Assembly: GCA_003184365.1 (NCBI GenBank)
Contig: NKYR01000057.1
Span: 124,001 to 188,000 of the forward strand
Length of the DNA: 64,000 nucleotides
Direction: 5' to 3'
Source of the DNA: Evernia prunastri
Lineage: Eukaryota > Ascomycota > Lecanoromycetes > Lecanorales > Parmeliaceae
The notes below the pieces were generated by a model that worked only from the letters and a program-made list of their open reading frames with translations, was not told where the DNA came from and did not search any database. The translations under genes were made by a program, and so were the position numbers. The first letter of the stretch is position 1. The number at the start of each line of letters is the position of its first letter. This document shows positions 22,421-34,299 of the stretch, piece after piece.

Positions 22421-23870
22421 CAATGATTCATCTTTCTTTTATTGCTACTAGAAATACGTCTGACATAATTAGATCTACGCTTACTATAGTAAAGAAAGCG
22501 ATTATAGTCATAAAGAGTATTGCGGAGAAGAAATGTTTTAATAGCATACGAATAGCCTCACTTTTTCGATTTTTGTCAGTGTTGAAACGATTTAACACTC
22601 GAACATCTCAACACTCGCTATCGCTAGTACTCTTTCGATCTAGTATATTAATATATGAAGACCTTTCTTGTATATAGATTTCTTCTTCTTTAGACATTAT
22701 ATAGAAATATAATAACTAGTGATTAATTTTATAGCGATAACTATAGTATCGAGATTTATCAACAGTGAACTTTAATTATTACTTTTAAGATCTAATACAA
22801 TATATCTATATAAAAAGATTACATGTTAATTTTAAAAATATTTGATCGTATATAATAAAGCTAATAGTTGCGAGAAGAGTTAACATATTTATTACGTTTG
22901 CCTCGACGATTATTGAATAAATACGTTTATTTTTTATAACTTATCTATTATCGCTGAAATTTAGTACTATAAATTTAAGAGAACGTATCATTAAAATAAT
23001 CATTACATAGTTCTGACACTCTAAGATCGTACTGAAATCATTTGTAAAAAAGTAATCGCCTTTATATCATTTCGAGAATATATAGTCTTTCGCTAAGATA
23101 TATCAGTATATATAAAAACATAAGATAGGGCTGAGCTAAAAAACCTTGAATTTGTATGTGCAGCCAATCAAAAAATCGATCTTTCTACGCTTTTTGATAT
23201 AGCGCGCTTAGTCAGCCCGCTAGGCCTTCCGAGCGCAGGAACATCAAAATCTGGATATAATCTTCTTGCAACTTCAATAACTTTTTACTTTTCTATTATT
23301 TTTTTATGATTTTTTTTTAAATTGTGCAGACTTCTTTGCGCTATTCAGAGAATCAAAAGTTATCAAAATCGGTCTTATAAACATTATAGTGTTCAAGTTC
23401 GATTCCGAGTCATATTGAAAAAAAATAAAAAATAAAAAATAAAAATAAAAATATAATTGAAATACAAGAAAAGAAAAGAAAAGAGAGCGGGAAAAAAAAG
23501 AAAAAAAAATCAACTATTAAAATCCTGATAAATTCGGAAACAAAGCAAAAATTAGTTTTTTAATTTTTTTACCCTCTCGCATCATGAATTGAATTTATGG
23601 GCCTATACTTGTACTGGTATATCAAACTATTATCTAAGAGTGTTAAGTAGATATGCTCTTTTAATTGCAACTTTAGTAGAAATCTAGAATCGTTACAATC
23701 ATCTTTCTATAAGGGAATCTTTGATAATTCGCCCCTCCGCCTACTTTTTTTTCCCCCCTGCTCGAAGCCTCCGCCAAGGTACAGCCGCATAAGAACCCAT
23801 TAACAAAAGTGTTCCTGCATGTTCAGATATTATATGGTTATATTGTAGGAATTTGACTGAATTCTACTAG
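22421..23870. other. TA-rich right margin of the island, nothing recognised
   Basis: TA-rich DNA without readable transposon or gene motifs. Contains A-rich simple sequence (AAAAATAAAAAATAAAAAAT near 23420). Composition returns to normal at about 23.7-23.9 kb. Confidence 0.5.
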
Positions 23871-24053
23871 CTTATATGCTGTTATTAAGGCCTATCAGGC
23901 TAAGAGACGAGGTCACCTTTCGAACCAGTGGGTATCATGGTGTAGTGTGCTGCAAAGAATATTTTATAGACTGCGTGACCTGCCGGTCCTGCCAACGGCC
24001 TGGCTGCTTGATCCAAGTTCTCTTGGTCAAGGGTCATTTGCTGACGGTAAAAG

Positions 24054-25804
24054 TCACCTTCGCTCTCGAACCATTTCATCCGCGACTTTCTCCATCCCAC
24101 TAGATCCTTCATGCTGCGCGTCAAGCATGGGTATCTGATCGATGCTTTCGCTTCGTGTGTATTCATTCTTGCCCCTTGTTTCGTCGGCGGCCCTCTGTTG
24201 CTGGGGTGTCGCCGAGCCATGCTCCGCCTTTGGTGTCATCAACGGACTGCTGAAAGCATCTGGGCTAGTCTGCCATTTAGCAACGTCCTTCTTCATTTGC
24301 TCCAATTCTTTCTGAAATCGGGTCCCGAAGACGTCAATATAGTAAGTCGCTCCGTTATAAATGCTCCAGACGAATAGTGACAGCAGGAATATTGCGCTCG
24401 GCCACCGATACCAAAACCATAGTGGGCATGGCAGCATGCTTCCCAAAGCATAAAGGTATTGTGTGAGCATGAATGCGGGTTCTTGTAATTGTCCAGGGAG
24501 TCCGAGTATCAAGCGTCCAATCCAACTTTTAGCATAAGATCTACGTAGCCAGGTGAAGCTTGTAGGTCGGCCGGCGGCGATCTTCTCTCGCCGCCTTACA
24601 GTTATGAAGAAGTGATATGAGAGTTGCCAGACGGCGTATGGTACCGATGACCAGGCCATCATACCCAGCAGTGAATAGTGCACCGCGCTACCTGGGGAGC
24701 TATGTGCAATGGCATACATACCTGGGAAGCGTGCTAGCTGGATTTCTGGAGAGGTGAGGTGGACCAGACAATGCAGTGTCACAGGTGGCATGATATGGAT
24801 GAACAGGCTGTCGAACTTAGCAAACAAAGTCGGTTCTACAGCGTACCCACTGACCTTGTGACCTTGTCCAGAGAATGGAACACCATGGAGTTTCTCCACA
24901 TTGCAATGGCGACAGCATTGTTGCCATATGCCAAGCAATACGTGCTTATGAACAGTCTTTTCGATCTTGGGGCAACCCAAATCGTCAGAAGTAAGAGGAA
25001 ATTGACGAAGTAACACATGTCCGCCAAGAAGTAGTGATAGCCCCTTTTGTGGTATGTATAGAAGCGTATTGGCATGAAGTAGCAAAGCTGTGCAGTGAAC
25101 CAAAGATAGAACAGGTCGGGGTGCCCGCCAATCAAGTACCCGCTTATGAAAATGTTGAGCACTCCAGCGATGAAGGAAAGTTTCTCTCGGGCTGTCACAG
25201 CTTTTGTGTCGTGCCACCTCGAACCAAGACGGTTTACGGAGTCGCTCATCCGTTTCCGGTATTTGTCAAATTGCTCATCTGGTGGCGGTAGACGTCTGCG
25301 CCATTCTTCGACCACTCTGTCTTTTGCATTGGACGTGGACCACTTGATCTTCTCACGTTGGTGACGTACTCTTTCGGTCTGCGCCGACAGTCTGGTTTGC
25401 CATTTTTCAAGGCGCGAAGGAAGGGCAAGATTGTCCAAGAGGTCAAACACAGTAAGAGTCTCTAAAGGAGTCTCCCATTCTTCCTGGTAAGAGCTGAAGT
25501 CGGAGGTTGATGCGTCCCTCGATAGCATATTTGGGCTCGGCATGGGGGAGGAAAATTCGGGAGTCTTTCGATCCAAGAGCGGAGAACCTTCATTCGCGGA
25601 TGAATTGCATGAACCCTGAGTCGAAGATCTCGAGATTTGAGGTGAATGTTTAGGGCAGGACGGAACAGCCTCTGCCCGGCAATTCTCAGTACCTGTAATG
25701 TCTGCCATGTTATTGTCGTGATGGCGGAACGCGGCAAGGGCTGCTGTGAGGGAGCTGGGCGGGGTGCCAAACGATCGAGGTTGGCTTTGGCGCGAAGATA
25801 CCAT
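24054..25804 (-). CDS. gpc1: Glycerophosphocholine acyltransferase (GPC1/DUF2838 family)
   Basis: Two exons (25804-24855, 24807-24054) joined over a 47-nt intron (GTCAGT...GACAG) give 567 residues and restore HSLDKVTSLFIHIMPP. The cytosolic N-terminal about 200 residues are Ser/Pro-rich with a basic coiled segment (QTERVRHQREKIKW). From about residue 215 there is a multi-span membrane domain with motifs I recall for the DUF2838 family: MPIRFYTYHKRGYHYFLADM, WQLSYHFFITVRRR and NGATYYIDVFGTRFQKELEQ. In yeast, Gpc1 acylates glycerophosphocholine to lysophosphatidylcholine, a phosphatidylcholine remodelling route. An enzyme acting on choline phospholipids at the ER is the likely role. It is divergent from SMC1 over a 504-bp shared upstream region. 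The start could also be the Met at residue 33. Confidence 0.87.
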
Positions 25805-26156
25805 GTCAGCTGTCGACTGTATTTATGTTGCTGTCTTAGGAATGTAATGTTGAAGAAGCAGGTAAAGAGGAAAGGATATGCATGCTTACAGCAGGTGGAG
25901 GTAGATGGTTTTATGAGGGGTGCCAGGGTGATGATTTTCTAGTCTGATACCTGCACCCCACCATCTAGCCTTTCCGTCCCTTTTAGGTGACGGGATGGAA
26001 TGCAGTTGTAGAGGACAGAGGAAAGATGAGAAAAGCGTGGCAAGACTACGGGACCTGATTGAATGAGCGAACTTCGACGGCCCATTAATAATACCGATGA
26101 ACCTTTAAACCTAAACCCGAGCTCACTAAGATACTAACCTAAGGTTAGAGCGCGTC

Positions 26157-26162
26157 ACGCGT
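26157..26162. promoter_or_regulatory. ACGCGT (MluI cell-cycle box) upstream of SMC1
   Basis: ACGCGT lies 147 bp before the SMC1 start codon, in the region shared with gpc1. MBF binds this palindrome in yeasts to drive late-G1 transcription of replication and cohesion genes. Function here is inferred from motif and position only. Confidence 0.4.
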
Positions 26163-26308
26163 TTCGCATTACTCGAGTCTCGTACGAGAATTCTTTAACG
26201 GGGTCGTCATATAAGCAATTCATGCCTCGGTCTTCCTCATAAATAAAATAAAAGCTGGACTCTCTTCACTATTGTACCTGCTGGTAGTGTTCGAGTGTCA
26301 CGGCCAAA

Positions 26309-29300
26309 ATGGGGAAGCTCATCCGTCTCGAGCTTTACAGTACGTTTCAAACGTATCCGGAAGGTAGTGCTGTCCTACGCTGACATTTTTATAGACTTCA
26401 AATCCTACAAGGGTCACCATATCCTCCTCCTTGGAGATTCCTACTTCACCTCCATCATAGGGCCCAATGGCTCCGGGAAATCCAATTCGTAAGCGGCCCT
26501 ACAAAAGCCCCATTCCTATAATTTACGTTTCCGGTAGAATGGATGCGATCTCTTTCGTTCTTGGTATCAAGTCCTCTCATCTACGCTCGGCCCACCTTCG
26601 CGATCTTGTCTTTCGAGGTCGAGTGTTGAGAACGTCAAAGATCAATGGGGATGGCTCAGCAACCACCAACGGCGTCAACGGTCATACGAACGGTGATGCA
26701 GACTCGGGTCAGGAAGAGAGCCAGAATGGCACGCAGGAACGCAATGATCCCAAAAGCGCCTGGGTAATGGCGGTCTATGAGGACGATGCTGGCGACGAGC
26801 AGCTTTGGAAGCGTACAATCACAAATCAAGGCGCTAGCGAACATCGCATCAACGACAGCGTGGTATCCGCGCAGCAATACAACGAAGCTTTGGAGTCGGA
26901 AAACATTCTGATCAAAGCTCGAAATTTCCTAGTTTTCCAAGGCGACGTGGAAGCTATTGCTTCTCAGTCACCTCGAGATCTGACACGCCTTATCGAACAA
27001 ATCTCTGGCAGTCTCGAGTACAAAGCAGACTACGAAAGATTGAAGGAAGCCCAGAAAGAGGCTTTGGAGAACCAGAACTTTACTTTGCATAGACGGCGAG
27101 GGATCAATTCGGAGATAAAACAGTACACCGATCAGAAGAATGAGGCCGACAATTACAACAAGAAGGCTGATGAGAGGGACCAGGCTGTTGTGACTCACAT
27201 ACTCTGGAAATTGTTTAATTTTCAAAGAGTTATTGAGGAATCCGAGGCGGAAATTCAGAAGCATCATGAAGAGCTTAAGGAGCAGCGGCGTGGAATTGAG
27301 AAGTACGATAGAGGTTTAGAGGAAGCTAAGAAGGAGCAGGCTAAAGTTGGTCGGGATGTCTCCAAAATCGAGAAGACCATCAAACAGAAGGAAAAGGACA
27401 TCGAGACCAAAGAAACCGGGCTTGTCCCAATTATTGAGAAAATTGATATCACAAACCAAAATCTCATCAATAAAAACAGTCGGATTGCAGAGCTTTCGAA
27501 GGAACTTAATATCCACTCCGGCAACGTCAATCAATCGACAAAAGATCTGAAGGTTGTGGAAAAAGCACAAGCTCAATGGGAGAGTGACTTCAGAAAAATC
27601 GCTGAACAAGAAGGCCGTGAATTGAGCGCAGCAGATTTGCAACGCTACAACAAGCTGAAGGAGGAAGTCAACAAAGAGACTTCGGCCGACCAAATCAAAG
27701 TGGACAGTCTTGGTCGTCAACAGAAGGCAGACGGAGAGACGGTCAGGAGCTTGAAGAGTAAAGTAGACACTGTGGATTGGCAGGCCCAGCAGCTAGATGA
27801 GGAGCTATCCGGGATCGGCGACCGCAAGGACAGCGTCGACAGCCAGATCAAACAGACTGCGAAGGAGATCAATGGAAAGAAGAAGACCTTCAATGAACAC
27901 ACTTCTGAACGACTTCGTCTCGCGCAGTTGAGGACGGAGAAAGATGAGAAGCTTCAAGAGGTGTTAACCAAGCTTCTGGAGGCAGAAGACGGCAGGAAGC
28001 AAACCGAAAAGGACCTCCGCCTAAAAGCTACTATCGCCGATATTAAGCGCATGTTTCCTGGTGTCAGAGGCCGAGTAAGTGACTTGTGCAAGCCCATCGA
28101 AAAAAGATTCCAAATTGCAGTCAGTACAGTCCTCGGGCGCAACTTCGATGCAATCGTTGTGGAGAACGAGAAAACGGCGATTGAATGCATCCAGTATCTG
28201 CGAGAACAGCGTCGGGGTCAAGCAACGTTCATACCTCTCGACACTATCCAATTTAGCGCCCTGAATTCCAACCTGAAGGGTCAAAACCGAGGGTGTCGAA
28301 TGGCTCTGGACACAATCAACTACGAGAGGTCTTTAGAACGTGCATTCTCATATGTCTGCGGTAACGCCGTGATTTGTGACGATCTTTCCATAGCCAAGAC
28401 TATCTGCTGGGAGAAACGCAATGATGTCAAGGCGGTCACTCTTGATGGTTCAATTATACATAAGGGTGGCAACATGACTGGTGGTCAAGGTGGCAAGTCA
28501 GACTCACGTCGATGGGAAGACACGGAGTTGGAAAATCTTCGTAAGCTGCAGGAAAAGCTGATTTCAGAATTGGCAGCTCTTCCAGAATCGCGTCGAGGCG
28601 CTTCCGAGGAAGAGCTTCTCCAAGGGGAACTAACGGGTCTCGAGCAGAAATTGATATATCTTAAAGACGAAGCGAAGGCACATGCTCGGAATCAAACTAG
28701 CAAGCAAAAGGAACTAGCTCACGCTCGACAAGAGCTAGGAGCATCCAAGCTTAAGTACGAGGCTAAGCTTCGAGAGCTTCAAGACCTTGAGAGCACACTG
28801 AAGGGGTTTCAGGACGCTGTCAGTCAAGTACAGGATCGTGTTTTTGCTGAATTCTGCCGACGACTTGGCTACAACAACATACGTGCCTATGAGGCTCAGC
28901 AGGGTTCATCGCAGCAGGACGGAGCGCAGAAAAAGCTAGAATTCAGCACACAGAAGAGCCGTCTGGAGAGTCGACTCAGTTATGAGCAACAGCAGTTGCA
29001 GGAGACCAGAAGCCGTATCAAGATTGCGCAAGATCGTGCTTTGCAGGACGAGACCCTCGTCAAAGAGCTTGAGGCAGAGAAAGATTCTTCACAGAATGAG
29101 CTGGATAGTTTCATGGTAGAGCTAGACCAATTGACCGAGCAGCTGGAGCAACAGAAGATCAAGCACAATCAGAAAGTCGAACAGGTCGGGGAAAAGCGTC
29201 GTGAGGTGCAAAAAAGAAGCAAAAACGTTGATGGAACCTTGAAAGTCATATCAGGTTTGGAAGCCGATAGACAGCTAAATGCCTCAAGTAGGTATACTCT

Positions 29301-30375
29301 TCTGAGGCGCTGCAAACTCGAAGACATCAGCGTTCCGCTAAAGGAAGAATCAAGAGGCCTCGACCAATTACCACTTGATGACGTTCTCCAGACTGACCCT
29401 GATTCCATGGACACGGATGACGACCCAGAGGCGAGCACTCTACCTGAAGTCCAGGACTACGGCATTGAGGTCGATTTTGACGACCTAGATGAGGATCTGA
29501 GAGAGGTGCGAATATCTGTCTGGGTTTATTTGCTCCATGTCTTTGCGGAACTAATTATTGGTGCAGAGTAATGGCGAAAAACTGGACTCCGAGTTGCAAG
29601 ACCGCGTCAAAACCCTCAACATCGAGCTGGAAAGTATGGCACCTAATATGCGCGCGGTCGAACGTTTAGGAGTAGTGCAGGATCGACTGAAAACTACAGA
29701 TCGGGAGTTTGAGGATGCACGAAAGCGTGCCAAAAGAGCAAAAGATGACTTCCAGGCGGCGAAGGAGCAGCGATTCGAACTTTTCAGCAAGGCTTTCTCA
29801 CACATCTCGGAACAGATTGGGCCCATCTACAAAGACCTCACCAGAGATGCCTCTCTGCCTATGGGTGGTCAAGCGTACGAGATACCAAGGTCATCCCATC
29901 ACGAACCTTTCTGCTGACAATCAATAGATACCTGGACATGGAGGACGGCGACGAACCCTATCTCGATGGGATCAAATACCATGCCATGCCACCCCTAAAG
30001 CGATTTCGCGACATGGAGCATCTCTCCGGGGGTGAGAAAACTATGGCTGCTCTTGCCCTGCTCTTTGCAGTCCACAGCTATCAGCCGTCTCCATTCTTTG
30101 TGCTAGATGAGGTCGACGCTGCGCTGGACAATGCCAACGTCGCGAAGATTGCCAATTATATTAGAAATCACGCGGGACCCGGAATGCAGTTCATCGTGAT
30201 CAGCTTGAAGACTGGTCTCTTTCAGGGAAGTGAGGCGCTGGTAGGGATATACAGGGACCAGGGCGCGAATTCGAGCAAGGCGCTGACGTTGGATGTAAGC
30301 TCCCTCCTGTAGCTGCGTTCAACTTGGAACACTCTTTGCTGACACTGGCTTCTGTAGTTGCGCAGATATCAATGA
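26309..30375 (+). CDS. smc1: Structural maintenance of chromosomes protein 1 (cohesin SMC1)
   Basis: Six exons (26309-26339, 26395-26488, 26538-29505, 29567-29874, 29928-30294, 30358-30375) close in phase to 1261 residues, the usual SMC1 length. The start gives MGKLIRLELYNFKSYKGHH. Walker A is GPNGSGKS near residue 35. Long coiled coils flank the hinge (about residues 520-680, with GRVSDLCKPIEKRFQIAVS and GGNMTGGQGG). The C-terminal ATPase head has the signature LSGGEKTMAALALLFAV (about 1166) and Walker B FFVLDEVDAALDN (about 1190). SMC1 pairs with SMC3 and Scc1 to form the cohesin ring. The last exon has only 18 nt (LRRYQ and stop). An ACGCGT box upstream suggests G1/S expression. Confidence 0.97.
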
Positions 30376-31233
30376 TATTCTCGGCGGTGCCTATCTTTTC
30401 TTGCAACGGTTTGCTTCCTCCAGAAAACTCCTGTATCCCTGACTCCTGTCGTGCTCTTAGTAGCATTGGCTCGACATGAATGGTGGTAAGGTTGTGTGGA
30501 TCTCGCTCGGACAGCTCGAGCGATGTATCATAGTTGATGATGTACAGTCGGAATGGATTACGGTTCTTGCTACACGCGCGGAAACACAGTATCCTAGATC
30601 AAGAATGTCACCAATTACCTCCTCGCTTCCATCTCATTGTGTGCTACTGGAAAGGTGATTGCCAGCCCCACATGACCGATCCTGAGGGTAAACTTTTCTT
30701 TTCCCTAAGCACCTTTCCAAACTGATAACACGGAGTGTCATGATACCTCGGTGCAAACGGTCAAAATGGACAATCGAGAGTCAGACATCACTGGCAATTT
30801 TCTGTTTTGACTATTGATTCTCATGGGACGTTGTCGGAATGTATACATGACAAACCCCCATCTGATTCTGAATACGGTAATTGACATTTTCGCGGACAGT
30901 TGACTGAGCACAAAGTGGAATCTTTACTCGAGGATGTGGCACTAATCCTACGAGCCTATCAGCTAAAACTTCCCATCTAAACCCCGCCCAGACTTGTCAA
31001 GCGGCCATTTTCATGATATTACTAAAACTAGCTCCACGTCAAGGTTGCTTCTAACCAAGTCTCTCATCCCGTATAGGTGGGTGAGCGATCACCAGATCCT
31101 GTTCTGTTCTCTCAAGATTTCTGGGAAATGCCTCAGGCGAGGGCAGTGGTCGAAGAGCGCTCAACACGAGCCTCGGCGCCATTTACGGGATGGAGTGTTT
31201 GCCATGATGAGTGGCTTCCCAAGTCAGGGCATC
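30376..31233. other. Intergenic region between convergent genes, nothing recognised
   Basis: About 860 bp between the SMC1 stop and the stop of the minus-strand gene. Short open frames carry no family motif. It should contain the two 3' untranslated regions. Confidence 0.5.
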
Positions 31234-32234
31234 TCACCCGAGGTTAATTCTCACCAACTTATCGAGCGCTTTCCCATCATCCAAGGCCCAGGCCGGGTCC
31301 TTGTCCATTTTCCACACTCGATTGTTTCCTCTAATGTGAAGATAGTAAAAACCCTCGCTGCTGAATGCCCTTCTGATGCCCATGAAACCTCTCCGTATCC
31401 AGTATACTGCCTGTCTGAAGGGCCGCATGAGGAGATTAGCCTTTGCGAAAGCATGTTGTCGCTCTTCCTGCCGAGCGATTCCAGCAATGGTTGCCTCCAG
31501 TTTCTGCTCCGCATCGTCATTGAATACGTGCGACGATATCGTCACATCGCTTGGAGGTACTGTGACAAGCCTTCTTTGCTTGAATGGTAGTATCGCATTC
31601 CGCTCTATTTGCACAAGCAAAGACCTTGACCCTGGTCCTGATCTGGCCGAAGACGGTAGACAGCTGATGGTCCGTACCATGTTTTGTGGCTAACGTCTTG
31701 GTCAACATATTACGGCAAAAATACCCTACTTACAATGATCCTCACCCTAAGAAGCATCCAGAACCCTCCACAAGCAATCATCAAGCTACTAAGACTTGTA
31801 GCGAGTGGCACCCACTGTGGCACACCTCCCGGCCGAACGTAGAATTGGATTCGAAAATTGAACCATGCAGCGGCAAGAAGACCGCCTCCAACGGCATAAC
31901 ACCCGAAAAGATAATCGGTGTAGGATGAAGCCTGATATAACAAAGTCGGAGAAGCACGAAGAGCCAACTTTTCGGTGAGTGGTTCGTACGCTGCAGGCTT
32001 TCGAGATCCAGCGATGAGGGTCTGGCTTGGCTTTGGATTTGCTCTCTTGGGCGTTTGTAAGGTCACAGCTCGTTGTTGAGATAAATGTTGAGCTCTGCTA
32101 GAAGACTTGCATCTTGAAAAAGAACCAAACAAATGAGCACGTCTTCTCAAGCCCCATGTAAACGGTTGAGACAACGAGCAAGTCTTGAGATTTGCCTGCC
32201 ACGACTGTAGTGTAGCTGGGAAACGCAGACTCAT
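31234..32234 (-). CDS. Predicted mitochondrial inner-membrane protein (uncharacterised)
   Basis: Two exons (32234-31734, 31689-31234) joined over a 44-nt intron (GTAAGT...GTTAG) give 318 residues. The first about 50 residues are rich in Arg and Ser with almost no acidic residues, as in a mitochondrial presequence. Two hydrophobic segments follow (CYAVGGGLLAAAWFNF and LATSLSSLMIACGGFWMLL), then a basic, mixed C-terminal domain ending KALDKLVRINLG. The two-helix hairpin with a presequence resembles small conserved fungal inner-membrane proteins of the TMEM223/TMEM186 kind, but I cannot assign it firmly. It is divergent from pdx1 (351 bp apart), whose product is also mitochondrial, so shared regulation is possible. 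Confidence 0.65.
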
Positions 32235-32585
32235 TGAGTCGACGGCGCCTTTAGCTCAAGGCAATGCCGAAAACTGAAGCTGCCCTTAAAGGTTGGTGAG
32301 AAGCACATGCATGTCTCAGCAATTACTTGTTCTATTTCACGTCGATGATGGTCTTCGGTATCTAGTCGGAGACCGTACATCGGCGAATTTTGCTCCGGCA
32401 GCTTCCCGAACCGGAACACCTACCTCAATCATGTTTGTCCGTTTGAACAGCTTCAGTATCTAGCTACATCTTTACAGTCATTACGAATTTCGATTATATG
32501 TCGATCAGTTTGCTCCGCACCTTTTGTGACACTCCTAGACGAGTATCGTAGACAAATCCTACTTTTTGGTTCATCTCGAACAAGC

Positions 32586-34129
32586 ATGGCCTCGTTACGC
32601 ACAGTGTCTAGAGAGCTCGCTCGAAGCTCGAGCCGACCATTGCGCAGTCACACCTGCTACAGATGTCTGTCGCGCAATTCCAACTGTTGGCTTAACCTAG
32701 CATCCTGGCCCTCTTGCTGATTCTCTTAATAGGTTTCCGAAGTTGCTCGAGGATTCTGGCCGTCCAAAACTTTACAATGCCCGCAATGTCACCGACAATG
32801 ACCGAGGGAAATATTGCAAGCTGGAAGGTTAGTGAGGGTAAGCATTCTATGAAGGATCATGAGGCCAGTCTGCGTTGTGCTCATATGTGATCTTGCAGGA
32901 GACTCTTTCTCGACCGGCGATGTGCTCCTAGAAATAGAGACCGACAAAGCCCAAATGGACGTGGAAGCACAAGACGATGGTAAAATGGCGAAGATATTGG
33001 TACATGTCCCTGATGCTAATTCACAACTAAGCGACATACTGACTCTAGTCGTTGAAAGCAAGAAGCTGGATCAAAGGGTGTGAAGGTCGGTACTCGGATA
33101 GCTGTGTTAGCTGAAACCGACTACGACCTGAGCACATTGACTCTTCCGGCCGAAGAGTCCGGCCCAACATCCTCACCGCAAGAAGGTCTATCTGGCATTG
33201 CATCAAAGTCACCAGAACCCCAAGCCCAGGCAGCACCTTCCTCGAAGACCCAAATTTCTCCTTCTACGGAAGCCATGAAACCTCTCACACCCGCTAACTC
33301 CTCAAGCAAACCCCCAAAACAACGATATCCTCTGTACCCATCCATTGCTCAAATACTCCACGAGAACGGTCTTTCAAGCTCAGAAGCAGATAAAATCCCA
33401 GCTAGTGGACCCAAAGGCCGATTGCTAAAGGGAGACGTTCTAGCATATCTAGGCAGAATATCCTCAACATACTCCTCTGAACAATCTACCCGGATCACCA
33501 AACTCGGGCATCTGGATCTCCGTAACATCAAACCCGCACCCTCCAGTGCAACGGCCCCTTCTCAATCAAGCAAAACTCCCGCTCATGACGCACCTGAACA
33601 TGAACTCGAACCGACTGACACAGAAGTCGCCATCCCAGTCTCCCTGTCGTTGGTGATTTCAGTCCAAAAACGCATCCAAGAGACTCTGGGTGTTACCCTT
33701 CCCCTCTCAACATTTATCGCGCGCGCTACGGAGCTTGCGAATGACGACCTCCCGCCCTTTGTTATGATAAATCCGACAAATGACGAGCTTTTCAATGATA
33801 TCCTCGGGCTGAACGACATTAGCTCGATGGCCTCGAGAGGCAGATACATGCCGCAGGTCACTGCGCTGCCGATGAAGCCTTTGACGGAGAGGGCAGGACC
33901 GCGAAGGCAATCAGACGTATATGATATATTAACTCGCAAGTCCTCTTTTATACCTTTCACGAAAAGCACCAAGATTGCACTGCCAGATATAACGGCTGAC
34001 TCGAAGATGGGACGGTCGACACATGTCTTTAGCGTCGGTGCATCAAAGGGGGAGGAGAAACGAGCGAGGGTGTTCTTAGAAAGAGTAAAGACAATTTTGC
34101 AAGTCGAGCCTGGGAGATTGGTGCTATAA
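32586..34129 (+). CDS. pdx1: Pyruvate dehydrogenase complex protein X (E3-binding component)
   Basis: Exons 32586-32664, 32733-32837, 32899-32999 and 33059-34129 close in phase to 451 residues; the first donor could instead be at 32686. The N-terminus is an Arg/Ser presequence. The lipoyl domain has [15 protein letters not shown] and the lipoyl-lysine site ETDKAQMD. A Pro/Ser-rich linker leads to a peripheral-subunit-binding domain ([20 protein letters not shown]...[15 protein letters not shown]). The C-terminal part is a degenerate acyltransferase-like domain lacking the HxxxDG catalytic motif of E2, which separates protein X from the acetyltransferase. It anchors dihydrolipoamide dehydrogenase (E3) in the mitochondrial matrix complex. 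The third acceptor (GAAAG) is a little unusual but gives [26 protein letters not shown] sequence as in relatives. Confidence 0.9.
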
Positions 34130-34299
34130 TCAGAACAAGCGCATAGGTAGTGCATTCCAAATCTCAGCTACTGTGTTTTGTGAAGACACATAAACGTTTC
34201 GCCCTTTCGCTATGTGGCTGATGAGGTCCACTCAGGCAAGCAACCCCTGCTAGATGAATGCTTCCGTATTGATTCATAGCCCATTGCTTTGCATTCCTT

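Larger units (their letters stand above)
10224..23700. repeat. TA-rich transposon island with RIP-like mutation
   Basis: About 13.5 kb that is overwhelmingly TA-rich, with stop codons throughout, but in which retrotransposon protein motifs are still legible. This is the usual result of repeat-induced point mutation (C to T at CpA) in Pezizomycotina. Interruptions of normal composition are the LINE copies (about 10.7-13.7 kb and 13.8-14.4 kb) and two solo LTRs (17763-18025, 18711-18951). No intact host gene is visible inside. Confidence 0.9.

Noticed and set aside
20935..22677. Open frames of 63-84 codons in TA-rich DNA
   Set aside because: Those before about 22.4 kb lie inside the copia relic and at least one reads as its pol; the last one, at the island margin, has no recognisable motif.
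10224..23700. CRISPR array or prokaryotic mobile element in the repeat-rich block
   Set aside because: The repeats are LINE tails, LTRs and RIP-mutated retrotransposons; gene structure elsewhere is clearly eukaryotic.
31234..31693. Plus-strand frames opposite the mitochondrial protein gene
   Set aside because: They are shadows of the minus-strand exon, which has consistent splicing and a plausible presequence.
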